Below are positions 6,901 through 13,659 of a stretch of DNA of 38,897 bases, in pieces. Position 1 is the stretch's first letter; the number at the start of each line of letters is the position of its first letter. Origin of the DNA: Elusimicrobiota bacterium (GTDB taxonomy: Bacteria; Elusimicrobiota; Elusimicrobia; Elusimicrobiales; UBA9959); assembly GCA_016207645.1 (NCBI GenBank), contig JACQPH010000086.1, positions 1 through 38,897 on the forward strand, given 5' to 3'. The notes below the pieces were generated by a model. The model had not been told where the DNA came from and ran no database searches. It worked only from the letters and a program-made list of their open reading frames with translations. Both the position numbers and the translations under genes were made by a program.

Positions 6901-9697
6901 GCTGCCTAACGGCAAGATCATGATCACCGGCGGCGAAACCCCGGGCGCGTCCGTGGCCCTGGCGGAGAGCTACGACCCGGACTTCCCCTCTTGGTCCAAC
7001 CAGGCCGAAATGACTTTAGGCCGGTCCCACCACACCTCCGTGCTTACCAACGATAATTATGTTCTGAATATAGGCGGCTGGGACGGTTCTAAAGTCCTGG
7101 ACACTACCGATATAGCGTATTTCTCCGGTTATCCGGACGTCGACGGCCTGGAGGCCGAAACCGAGAGGCAGCCGCTCATCTCCACCGGCACGCTCTATTT
7201 CAACCAGGGGTCCACCGTAACCCTGCTCAGCAACACCTCCAATTTCCACGGCATCACGGAAGCCTCCGGAGGCGGCGCCGGCCCGGTGAATTCCTCCTTC
7301 AGCAATCCCCGTGTGTACATACAGCAGATAGACAACCCGAGCGGCTTCATGGCCGATATCTCCACAAGGATCTATTCCCTGTACGGCGGCACCAATGCCA
7401 GCTGGGAAAAGACCCTCTCCTCCATCACCGTGATAATGCCCTCGCCGGCGGGAGAACTTCCTCACGGCTGGTACAATATGCGCGTAGCGGCCAACGGCCA
7501 GTTCTCCAAAGGCCACACGGTCCAGGTGACCATCGACCGCCCCGCCGGCACGCCAGCCATAGCCACCGCTACCATACTCGGCACCAGCTCCATCACCTGG
7601 TCCTGGAACCGGGGAGATGTTACCGCCGCCGAAGGCTACAATGTCTATTCCGCGACCGACAACATATTTATCACCACCGTGGCTTTTTTCAACGACCCCA
7701 ACACCGTCTTCTACACGCAGGCCGGCCTGGCGCCCAACACCGCGGCCTCCATACTGGTGGCCGCCTACAACCAGGGCGGCAGAGGGTCGCTTTCAAAATC
7801 CGCGACCTATTACACGCTGGCGGCCGCTCCCACCTCGCTTAATATAAACTCCGCCAGTTTCGAGACCGCCGTGCTGGAATGGGCCAGGAACGACAATTCC
7901 GAGATCACCACTTACGAAGTTTCCATGTCCCCGGTCAAGTCGCCGAAGTTCTCCAGCCCCGTCGATATTTCCACGCCGGTCCCCTTCAGCGTCAATTATC
8001 TCAGCACCACGGCCGTGATCTCCCAGCTTTCCGCGGACCAGAGCTACGACTTCCGCGTAAGGGCCAAGAACGGCGCCGGCGTTACCACCGCCTTCAGCAA
8101 CTACGCGACCACCATAACCGTAAGCAGCGTGAATAACTTTACCGGCGAGGCTTTGAGCAGTTCCACCATCAACTGGTCCTGGGACCAGGCGCTGGGCGCC
8201 GACTACTACGAGCTTTACGACGTGACGGCCGGTACCGCGTCCGCCGTGTTCATAGGCTCGGCCGCCGCCAACAGCCTCTCGCAGACCGGCCTCTCGGCCA
8301 ACAAGCGGTATTTCGCCGCGGTCAACGCCGTCAACAGCACCGCGGGGACCGGGCTGATACGGGGACCCGTGGCCTCGGCGGCCGGGGTTTACACGCTCAC
8401 GGTGGCTCCGCTGCCCGCCACGCCGAATATTTTCACCAACGTCAGCACCGGCAGCCTGAAGGTGAACTGGATAACCAACGGCAATTCCACCTGGACCGTT
8501 TACAGGCTGACGGGTTCCCTCGACAGCGGATTCAGCGAAACCTACACTTTCGAGACCATCGAGAGCTTCGCGTCCATCAGCTCCCTCTCTCCCGATCTCC
8601 GGTACTTCTTCCGCCTTAACCCTATAAACGGCGACGGCAAAGCGGGAACGACCCTGGACCTGGGCTCGAAATACACGCTGGCCCAGGTGCCCCCGAGCCT
8701 CACCGCTACCGACATTTCCATGTCGGGCATCACGCTGAACTGGGACACCGGGGAGAACTCGGCGGAGACCATCTACGAAGTGCGCAGTTCCACCAACGAG
8801 AACTTCTCCGCGCCCATAACGACGCTCGTGCCGTTCACTACCCCGTTCACCGGCAACACGACCATGGTGAGCGGCCTGCTCACCTCCACCTCCTACTATT
8901 TCGACGTGGCCGCCCGCAACGGCGAAGCCGCCGTAACGGCCCGCAAGCGCGCCCCGGCCGCCTTCACGCTGCCCGGCCCCAACGGCGCGCCGTCCGGCTC
9001 CATCGGAGGCACCAGCGACCCGTCCAAGGCCTCCACGATCTCGGGGACCCTGCCCAACAACCGCACGGTGGACCTGTACGTGCCGGCCGGCTCCTTCGCC
9101 TCGGCCACGCCCATAGCCATCTCCTCCTCCGCCCGCAACGACTGCGGCTACCTGCCCGGCGGCCTCCCGGTGGCGGTGGAGGTCTTCTCGCAGGACGGGA
9201 GCCAGCCGCAGGTACCGGTGTCCTTCACGCTCCATTTCGACCAGGACCCCACCGCGACCAAGAACGATATAATCACCAACGCCTCGCAGCTGGTCCTGGC
9301 CCGCTACAACCCCGACACCCAGCAGTGCCTGCCGCTGGAGACCAAAGTGGATGTCGGGCTGCGCACGATAACGGCCACCCTCAACCATTTCAGCCTGTTC
9401 CAGCTCATGGTGCGCGTCGCCGCGGCGAACCTGAACAGCGTGCTGATCTACCCCAATCCTTTCTACGCCAACCGCGGACAGGGCTACGTGACCATCGACA
9501 AGATCCCCGCCAGTTCCAAGGTGCGCGTCTACACGCTTTCCGGGGACAAGGTCTGGGAAACCACGGCCGGCACCACCGGGGTAGTCATCTGGAAGGGCGT
9601 CAACAAGGCCGGCTACCTCGTGGCCAGCGGCATCTACCTCGTAGTGGTGGACGCCTCCTCGGGCAAGAAAGTGTTCAAGCTGGCGGTGGAAAGGTAA
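3980..9697 (+). CDS. Giant secreted kelch/fibronectin-III surface protein with FlgD-like C-terminal tail
   Basis: A 1905-residue exported protein. A signal peptide (residues 1-24, ending PGADA) is followed by kelch repeats of the HTATLL-DGNVLVAGG type in two blocks (about 28-350 and 717-1043), roughly twelve in all. An unassigned insert of about 360 residues separates the blocks. A galactose-oxidase-like all-beta segment (about 1050-1185), five fibronectin-III-like domains (about 1187-1665, each with a W-x-W or W motif) and a ZU5-like beta domain (about 1674-1810) come next. The last ~95 residues (SVLIYPNPF, VRVYTLSGDKVW, ASGIYLVVV, KVFKLAVER) match the FlgD-Ig/secretion-tail fold used as a C-terminal sorting signal. 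The PorV-like gene starts four bases after the stop, so I infer cargo and export partner. No catalytic Cys-Tyr pair of galactose oxidase could be assigned. Confidence 0.85.
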   Translation: MNFRKVLALLVLALAVFPPGADAVLTARHSHAITLMPDGNMLVTGGGTGSGGAVTNSVQLYNMATNLYEDWVAGGGPLDTARSSHTATLMSDGRVLIAGGFNAGTPLNTLEICNPITKVCAAAGVSMNSARGGHTATLLSSGPSSGNVLICGGQSAAAATSITGNCDLYNPVGNTVSAAAPLVSPRMGHSAVLLRSGKVFVTGGRRRNQAGTAWLYEPMNELYLPDTAAGLWTPKDALLQGRIDHTATVLNNGTIMIAGGFNGLNVYRCANEVGEECWTDADLEFWEYGIANQDMGSHGYLDGAEYFDQNGGRTVIGESTFGVAPYRAHKHSAVLQPDGGWNMQGGYGGIVRTGFSASPPLEDDTVFYLSKTGNLTADIRAVSIVKFPIATNLSRAVSGRLVNADAFFAHPLDPADNPSVALENVELFLDHSTAPLDGYPVGTMVDPEVPGLFDDIMQLQNPAGTALFTKQLLQSDSLQTPFPKVASSAFVFASPLATGTAGVAYTGPVTAWVALQLPDIYRGIKGLAVIKGGQITDPAKQYSISIDPLGTDNIEVFSPLSCEGTQCMFYTTVTFTANGTVTNISETQSLFSPLNTVNGAIDLAIELSYTADEIYTGDRFPTYNYGRSDIVIREMIFTSALGFTPKENKWKDLNDLDVSPTLGTPVFNHTTLLTPAAATIAIGGRNCEASPAADCLRAAKTFTAQAVEGGFVPVNTAWLASGMLNSRRAFHTSTLLKSGQILTCGGSDGTRPLATCELMDPVTRKWTPTGSMNAPRSKHTATLLPNGNVLAAGGITLLGQPVGTAEIYYPETQRWVPTSSMAEVRQNHATTLLPDGNVLVAGGATLSTYSATTEIYVASTGYWQTSGSMATGRAQHTATLLKSGGVLLAGGVNGFGAVRETEIYDYLARTFTGGPDLNTARYAHTATLLRDGRVVTVGGSNNFMSEITGEIYNGATWAYLPLLNTDRVNHRSVLLPNGKIMITGGETPGASVALAESYDPDFPSWSNQAEMTLGRSHHTSVLTNDNYVLNIGGWDGSKVLDTTDIAYFSGYPDVDGLEAETERQPLISTGTLYFNQGSTVTLLSNTSNFHGITEASGGGAGPVNSSFSNPRVYIQQIDNPSGFMADISTRIYSLYGGTNASWEKTLSSITVIMPSPAGELPHGWYNMRVAANGQFSKGHTVQVTIDRPAGTPAIATATILGTSSITWSWNRGDVTAAEGYNVYSATDNIFITTVAFFNDPNTVFYTQAGLAPNTAASILVAAYNQGGRGSLSKSATYYTLAAAPTSLNINSASFETAVLEWARNDNSEITTYEVSMSPVKSPKFSSPVDISTPVPFSVNYLSTTAVISQLSADQSYDFRVRAKNGAGVTTAFSNYATTITVSSVNNFTGEALSSSTINWSWDQALGADYYELYDVTAGTASAVFIGSAAANSLSQTGLSANKRYFAAVNAVNSTAGTGLIRGPVASAAGVYTLTVAPLPATPNIFTNVSTGSLKVNWITNGNSTWTVYRLTGSLDSGFSETYTFETIESFASISSLSPDLRYFFRLNPINGDGKAGTTLDLGSKYTLAQVPPSLTATDISMSGITLNWDTGENSAETIYEVRSSTNENFSAPITTLVPFTTPFTGNTTMVSGLLTSTSYYFDVAARNGEAAVTARKRAPAAFTLPGPNGAPSGSIGGTSDPSKASTISGTLPNNRTVDLYVPAGSFASATPIAISSSARNDCGYLPGGLPVAVEVFSQDGSQPQVPVSFTLHFDQDPTATKNDIITNASQLVLARYNPDTQQCLPLETKVDVGLRTITATLNHFSLFQLMVRVAAANLNSVLIYPNPFYANRGQGYVTIDKIPASSKVRVYTLSGDKVWETTAGTTGVVIWKGVNKAGYLVASGIYLVVVDASSGKKVFKLAVER

Positions 9698-9700
9698 GTT

Positions 9701-10780
9701 ATGAAAAAGGCCGAAGGAGCAAGGATCAAGGCTAAAGGGCGGAAAAATCCCCTTATAGCCGCCGCATTCCTTGCTTTATCGCTTAGCCTTTATCCTTCGG
9801 CCTTTTCCGCCGACGACCCCCGCTATTTTTCCTCCAAGGCGGCCGGCACCACCACGGCCGACTTCCTGAACCTCCAGGTGGGAGCCAGGGCCGCGGCCAT
9901 GGGCGGCGCCTATTCCGCCGTGAGCGACGAAGCCTCCGCCGTTTACTGGAACCCGGCCGGCCTGGTCCAGATACCGAAGCTCTCGGCCGTGTTCATGCGC
10001 GCCCAGTACCTGGAGGAGATCAGCTACCAGTACGCCGCCTACGCGCACCGCCTCTCCTACGACTCGGTGCTGGCCGGCTCGGTGCTGCTCACCGACATCG
10101 GCGCCATAACCGAGACCGACATCTCCGGCGGCATCCTGCCGTCCGGCAGCTTCACGCCGCGCGACCAGGTCTTCACCCTCTCGTACGGCAAGGCCATCCT
10201 GGAATTCTCCGACAAGGACATAGACGTGTCGGTGGGCGTCTCGCTGAAGTACATCAAGTCCAGCATCGTGAGCTCCGCCAGGAGCTACGCCGGGGACCTG
10301 GGCATCATGACCTACAACTTCGGCGACATCCCCTACCGCCTGGCCGTCACCGCCACGAACATGGGCGGCGGCCTGACCTACGACAAAGAATCCAACCCGC
10401 TGCCGCTCACCTTCAAGCTGGGCGCCGCCGTGAACCCTTTCCGCAACCTGCTGGTGGCCACCGACATCGTGCTCCCCAAGTCCAACCAGCCCCACGCGCT
10501 GCTGGGCGTGGAGCTGGCCACCACCCCCAACGAGCTCACCCGCCTCTCCGTCCGCGCCGGCCTGAATTCCCTGAGGATGAGCGACGGCCTGGGCGGCCTT
10601 TCCGCGGGCCTGGGCGCCACCCTCCACTTCTTCAGCCTCGACTACGCTTTCGTCCCGATGGGGGAGCTCGGCTCCACGCACCGCATCTCGCTCACCTTCG
10701 ACTTCCCTTTCCGCAGCCCCATCTTCCAGCGCCGCGACCGCACCGTCTTCACCAAGATGAAAGGCGTGTCCTTCAAATAA
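9701..10780 (+). CDS. PorV/PorQ-family outer-membrane beta-barrel protein
   Basis: A 359-residue FadL-like barrel. The mature start has the family signature: GTTTADFLNLQVGARAAAMG, then GAYSAVSDEASAVYWNPAGL (about 47-86), followed by alternating amphipathic strands and a terminal FDFPF strand. In Bacteroidetes, PorV binds C-terminal sorting tails and carries cargo in type IX secretion. Here the gene is three bases behind the kelch protein that bears such a tail, so a shuttle or anchor role is inferred. The N-terminus is odd: a long charged stretch precedes the hydrophobic signal core (LIAAAFLALSLSL), and the coding DNA carries an inverted repeat (9705-9718 with 9793-9806). No type IX motor or pore gene is in the window. 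A plain transport barrel is the alternative. Confidence 0.85.
   Translation: MKKAEGARIKAKGRKNPLIAAAFLALSLSLYPSAFSADDPRYFSSKAAGTTTADFLNLQVGARAAAMGGAYSAVSDEASAVYWNPAGLVQIPKLSAVFMRAQYLEEISYQYAAYAHRLSYDSVLAGSVLLTDIGAITETDISGGILPSGSFTPRDQVFTLSYGKAILEFSDKDIDVSVGVSLKYIKSSIVSSARSYAGDLGIMTYNFGDIPYRLAVTATNMGGGLTYDKESNPLPLTFKLGAAVNPFRNLLVATDIVLPKSNQPHALLGVELATTPNELTRLSVRAGLNSLRMSDGLGGLSAGLGATLHFFSLDYAFVPMGELGSTHRISLTFDFPFRSPIFQRRDRTVFTKMKGVSFK
9704..9806. repeat. Heptad-type inverted repeat inside the PorV signal-peptide coding region
   Basis: AAAAGGCCGAAGGA (9705-9718) is the exact reverse complement of TCCTTCGGCCTTTT (9793-9806). Further in, AAGGCTAA (9728-9735) pairs with TTAGCCTT (9783-9790). Both arms are made of roughly 7-bp units of the AAGGCTA type, as in the intergenic arrays at 17554-17667. 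Confidence 0.75.
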
Positions 10781-10781
10781 A

Positions 10782-10812
10782 AGCCGCGGAAGGCGGGAGA
10801 GCGGCCTTTCCT
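10782..10812 (+). terminator. Possible terminator after the porV-like gene
   Basis: GCCGC (10783-10787) pairs with GCGGC (10801-10805), followed by a short T-containing tract. The stem is short, so this call is weak. Confidence 0.4.
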
Positions 10813-10820
10813 CTGCTCTC

Positions 10821-10849
10821 TTGCTATAGAGCTTTTAATAATATAGATT
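10821..10849 (+). promoter_or_regulatory. speD promoter candidate
   Basis: TTGCTA (10821-10826), 17 nt, TAGATT (10844-10849), inside an AT-rich island. Other -10 registers (TATAGA, TAATAT) overlap, so the exact box is uncertain. Confidence 0.45.
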
Positions 10850-10867
10850 GTTAGGCCGGGAACCGCT

Positions 10868-11221
10868 ATGAAAGCCCTTGGCCGACACCTTATATTGGAA
10901 CTCTACGGCTGCAGCGCCGCGGCGCTCTCGTCCGTGCCGGAAGTGCAGGCGGCCATGCTGAAGGCGGCCGGGGCGGCCGGCGCCACCGTGATAGATTCCA
11001 TCTTCCACCACTTCAAGCCCCACGGCGTCTCCGGCGTGGTGGTCATAGCCGAATCCCATTTCGCCATACACACCTGGCCGGAGCACCGGTACGCAGCCGT
11101 GGACCTGTTCACCTGCGGCGCCGGAACCCGGCCCTGGGCCGCTTTCAGGACCGTCAGAAGACTTTTTAAAGCCGCGCATTTCAGCGTTACCAGTATCGAA
11201 CGCGGGCTGCTGCCGGAATGA
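10868..11221 (+). CDS. speD: S-adenosylmethionine decarboxylase proenzyme
   Basis: A pyruvoyl-dependent decarboxylase that makes the aminopropyl donor for spermidine synthesis. The 117-residue length and key residues follow the short prokaryotic (Thermotoga-type) class. Self-cleavage should occur in AESH between Glu62 and Ser63, with Ser63 becoming the pyruvoyl group. His68 in IHTWPE and Cys83 in DLFTCG are the processing and catalytic partners, at the same numbers as in the Thermotoga enzyme. The ATG at 10868 follows GGGAA. No speE or other polyamine gene is in the window. Arginine-decarboxylase relatives of this family exist, so substrate is inferred from overall similarity. Confidence 0.92.
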   Translation: MKALGRHLILELYGCSAAALSSVPEVQAAMLKAAGAAGATVIDSIFHHFKPHGVSGVVVIAESHFAIHTWPEHRYAAVDLFTCGAGTRPWAAFRTVRRLFKAAHFSVTSIERGLLPE

Positions 11222-11252
11222 GGATTTCCGGCACTTCGCCGTATTAGTATTG

Positions 11253-11258
11253 TAAAAT
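11253..11258 (+). promoter_or_regulatory. -10 element of the DksA-like gene
   Basis: TTGTAAAAT (TAAAAT at 11253-11258) ends 8 nt before the ATG at 11267. This is the same motif and nearly the same spacing as folE. GGAG (11259-11262) lies only four bases from the ATG, too close to act well, so a leaderless mRNA is likely. Confidence 0.55.
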
Positions 11259-11266
11259 GGAGCCTT

Positions 11267-11737
11267 ATGAAAAAAACGACCAAGACGGTAAAGAAAGCCG
11301 CAGTCAGGAAAGCCCCGGCGAAAAAGACCGCGGCGAAAAAAGCCCCGGCGAAAAAGATCCCGGCGAAAAAAGCCCCCGCGGCCGAGCCGCTGACGAAGGC
11401 CGAGCTGGCCGCGATCGCGGCCGGCCTCGGAGAGATGAAGGCGGACATCGCCAAGAACGTGGAGGACAAGAAGAACCTGGACCTGCTGGAACCCGAGGTC
11501 GGGGATTCCATAGACCAGGCCACCCAGAGCCTGGATAAAGAGATCCTCTTCGAGCTTTCCGACAACGAGCGCAAGATCCTGCGCGATATCGAGGCCGCCC
11601 TGCGCAAGCTGGAGAAGGGCACCTACGGCCTTTGCGAGCACTGCAAGAACGTCATCGAGAAGAAGCGCATCAAGGCCCTGCCTTCGGCGCGCTACTGCAT
11701 GGTCTGCCAGAGCGGCTCGGAAAAGAACAGGATCTAG
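11267..11737 (+). CDS. DksA/TraR-family zinc-finger protein with histone-H1-like N-terminal tail
   Basis: A 156-residue protein. The C-terminal half has the DksA/TraR layout: a helical hairpin with SDNERKILRDIEAALRKLEKGTYG, then a C4 zinc finger (Cys123, Cys126, Cys144, Cys147; CxxC-17-CxxC) in the usual ARYCMVCQ context. By family it would enter the RNA polymerase secondary channel and alter initiation, often with ppGpp. Residues 1-40 are unusual: repeated AKKAPAKK units without acidic residues, like histone-H1 C-terminal tails and bacterial H1-like DNA-binding tails. I infer non-specific DNA binding. The acidic residues at the coiled-coil tip of true DksA are not obvious. It converges on the RDD gene across an inverted repeat. 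Confidence 0.85.
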   Translation: MKKTTKTVKKAAVRKAPAKKTAAKKAPAKKIPAKKAPAAEPLTKAELAAIAAGLGEMKADIAKNVEDKKNLDLLEPEVGDSIDQATQSLDKEILFELSDNERKILRDIEAALRKLEKGTYGLCEHCKNVIEKKRIKALPSARYCMVCQSGSEKNRI

Positions 11738-11738
11738 G

Positions 11739-11805
11739 TAGAGGTTAGAGGCTAAGGACGGTCCGGGGATTTTTTTCCTCCCCGGCCTCCCGCCTCTAAC
11801 CTCTA
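11739..11805. terminator. Inverted repeat between convergent genes, probable bidirectional terminator
   Basis: TAGAGGTTAGAGGC (11739-11752) is the exact reverse complement of 11792-11805. An inner stem, CCGGGGA (11763-11769) with TCCCCGG (11779-11785), has a T-rich loop. The arms are again made of 7-bp units, and the element fills the gap between two converging genes. Confidence 0.6.
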
Positions 11806-11809
11806 TTCT

Positions 11810-12700
11810 TTACTGCATCAATGGCGGCGGGGGGGCGTCCACCCTGGAGGCTACCTGCACTTCGGTCTTGCGCCAGTTCCTGGCCTTGGCGGTTATCAGG
11901 AATTTGCGCCCGTTGGAGGCGATTACCAGCGACTCCGGCCGCAGGTTGTTGAAAAGCTCGGCCCGGACGGCGTTGACGTTGCCGGTGAGGTCGGCCAGCT
12001 TCCGCAGGTCGTTGGTATAATGCCCCTCGCGCTGCAGGTAGAGCTCCTCCAGCTTGGCCAGCTTGGAGATGGTGCGGTGCGCGGCGATTATCTGTTTTTT
12101 CTCGGAGGGGGTCACCTTCAGCACCGTATTGTTCAGCCAGGTGCCGCACAGGATCACCATCATGCCCCAGGAGAAGGCCAGCACCAGGCCGTTGCCCCAG
12201 TCGCTGCGCCCGCGGATGCTGACCACGCGGCTCCCCGCGATGAGATCGTGCAGCGCCCGCTTGTTCTCGGTCACCAGCGCCAGCAGGTAGCCCAGGTTGA
12301 AGGTGGCGGAGCTGAGGAAATAAGCCAGGGACCTGACGAAAGCCCTGCGCACGGAGAGCTCGCTCCCGTCCTTGGCCTTCACCCGGATGTTCAGGAGGTA
12401 CTTGCCCAGCGTGGCCCGCCCGCCGCTGGAAAAAATGGTCTCGTAAACGATATAAAGGCCCAGCCAGAGGAACTTCCAGAGCCACTCGCCGGCGTTCGTG
12501 CGGGGAAGAAGCCCGGCCTTCAGGGCCGGCCCGAGGGTGGCATAGGTGGCCAGCACGAAAGGCAGCGCGTCCGCCACGTAGGCCACGAACCGCTCGTTGA
12601 AGCCGGCGGGAACCGGCCCTTCGGGGCCGCGGACTTCGTCCTCTTCCTGCCCGGGTATCTCCGGCAGCGGCTTCAAATTAAAATCGTTATATTCCATCAT
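11810..12700 (-). CDS. RDD-family membrane protein with pilin-like C-terminal domain
   Basis: A 296-residue inner-membrane protein. After an acidic, Pro-rich N-terminus, an RDD domain starts near residue 35 (ERFVAYVADALPF), with further membrane helices and the conserved GRATLGKYLLNIRV and RRAFVRSLAYFLS segments. Residues ~165-190 form another membrane helix. The last ~110 residues resemble the periplasmic part of type IV pilins/pseudopilins: a helix with ISKLAKLEELYLQREGHYTNDLRKLADLTGN, then beta strands ending in a Pro-rich tail. RDD proteins are a broad family with some transport roles; no function can be assigned. Two tandem ATGs (12700, 12697) begin the frame. A TATAAT box lies upstream on this strand. 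Confidence 0.75.
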   Translation of the reverse strand: MMEYNDFNLKPLPEIPGQEEDEVRGPEGPVPAGFNERFVAYVADALPFVLATYATLGPALKAGLLPRTNAGEWLWKFLWLGLYIVYETIFSSGGRATLGKYLLNIRVKAKDGSELSVRRAFVRSLAYFLSSATFNLGYLLALVTENKRALHDLIAGSRVVSIRGRSDWGNGLVLAFSWGMMVILCGTWLNNTVLKVTPSEKKQIIAAHRTISKLAKLEELYLQREGHYTNDLRKLADLTGNVNAVRAELFNNLRPESLVIASNGRKFLITAKARNWRKTEVQVASRVDAPPPPLMQ

Positions 12701-12745
12701 AGGTCCCGCCGGCGGCCGGTTATCGGGGAACGCCGCCGTATTTTT

Positions 12746-12751
12746 ATTATA
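12746..12751 (-). promoter_or_regulatory. -10 element of the RDD gene
   Basis: Read on the minus strand, TATAAT is present exactly at 12751-12746, about 45 nt before the ATG. The best -35 at 17 nt (ATTCAA) is poor. Confidence 0.5.
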
Positions 12752-12783
12752 TCAACTTCGGGAAGTATTTGAATACCCCCTTG

Positions 12784-12789
12784 TAAAAT
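12784..12789 (+). promoter_or_regulatory. -10 element of the HEAT-repeat gene
   Basis: TTGTAAAAT (TAAAAT at 12784-12789), the third copy of this motif in the window, stands divergent to the RDD promoter. Transcription would start near 12797, leaving a ~150-nt leader before the likely start at 12947. Confidence 0.5.
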
Positions 12790-12946
12790 TGTTTAAATGT
12801 CTATAGTCTATGCGCAGAGTCACCGCCGCTATTTCAGCCGGCGCGGCTTCGAGCCGGGACAGCCGCCCCGAACTCCGGGCGCCCCGCCGCGGCCTCGACA
12901 GGTACCCGGCCCCGGCCGGCAGCCCCGGCTTAAAAAGGATCACGCT

Positions 12947-13570
12947 ATGAAATGGATCTTGCTGCTGCTCATTTTTGCCGCCGGGATCTACTACCTGGTG
13001 AACCAGAACAGGAACGAGGCCAAGAAGAAGGAGCTGCTGCAGCTGGCCAAGAAGGACGAGATCACCGCGCTCCCCGATCCCGCCCTGCCGGTGAAGCCCG
13101 AGAAGACCTACCTGATAAAGTTCTCCATGGAAACCCTCAAGACCCTGCGCGGCCTCACCCAGGATTCGAACGAGAAAGTGCGCTTCGCGGCGGCCGAGCT
13201 GCTCTGGCAGCTGCAGGACGAGAGCGCCCCCGGCGTGCTCAAGAGCATGTTCGAGAACGAGACCGAGATGTTCGTGAAAAAGAGCATCATCACCATGCTC
13301 GCCAAGGACAAGACCAAACTGAGCCTGGCGCTGCTCGCCGAGGGGCTCAAGGACTACGACAAGGAGACCCGCCTGGCCGCCGTGGCGGCCATCGGCACTT
13401 TTTCCAACAAGGAGGCTCTCCCCGCCCTGAAGCCCGCGCTGCAGGACTACGACGAGGAAGTGCGCCTCAAGGCCCTCGAAGCGGTGAACCGCATCCGCCT
13501 GGACATAGAATCGCACAAGGAACAGCAGCTCCGCGAGCTGGATTCCAAGCCGCTGTTCCGGATAGAGTAG
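12947..13570 (+). CDS. Membrane-anchored HEAT-repeat protein
   Basis: A 207-residue protein with an N-terminal hydrophobic anchor (residues 2-18, WILLLLIFAAGIYYLV), a charged helix, and then four to five HEAT/PBS-lyase-type helical repeats (about 60-190), for example EKVRFAAAELLWQLQDES, KETRLAAVAAIGTFSNKE and EEVRLKALEAVNRI. Such repeats form scaffolds for protein binding; no enzyme motif is present. I chose 12947 because AAGGA lies upstream and the anchor starts there. The frame stays open to an ATG at 12797, but the extra 50 residues are Arg/Pro-rich and look like untranslated leader. It is separated from the Bat operon by a fresh promoter. Confidence 0.8.
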   Translation: MKWILLLLIFAAGIYYLVNQNRNEAKKKELLQLAKKDEITALPDPALPVKPEKTYLIKFSMETLKTLRGLTQDSNEKVRFAAAELLWQLQDESAPGVLKSMFENETEMFVKKSIITMLAKDKTKLSLALLAEGLKDYDKETRLAAVAAIGTFSNKEALPALKPALQDYDEEVRLKALEAVNRIRLDIESHKEQQLRELDSKPLFRIE

Positions 13571-13577
13571 CGGCTCC

Positions 13578-13607
13578 TTGACGGGAAAACCCCGATCTTT
13601 TTAGGAT
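13578..13607 (+). promoter_or_regulatory. Bat operon promoter
   Basis: TTGACG (13578-13583), 18 nt, TAGGAT (13602-13607). It begins just after the HEAT-repeat stop and lies about 50 nt before the moxR ATG, which has its own AAGGAG. Confidence 0.6.
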
Positions 13608-13659
13608 TTAGCGCCGGTGCCGCCCGCGGCCGGCGCATGGTAAGCCACAAGGAGCGAAC

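Noticed and set aside
3980..7540. Galactose oxidase assignment for the kelch protein
   Set aside because: The kelch fold fits, but I could not place the copper ligands or the Tyr-Cys pair, so no oxidase activity is claimed.
7793..9388. A 531-codon minus-strand frame over the kelch/FN3 gene
   Set aside because: Low-complexity Gly/Val/Arg product opposite a clear multi-domain gene.
12797..12946. N-terminal extension of the HEAT-repeat protein
   Set aside because: The 50 extra residues are Arg/Pro-rich before a clear membrane anchor with its own AAGGA, so they are read as untranslated leader.
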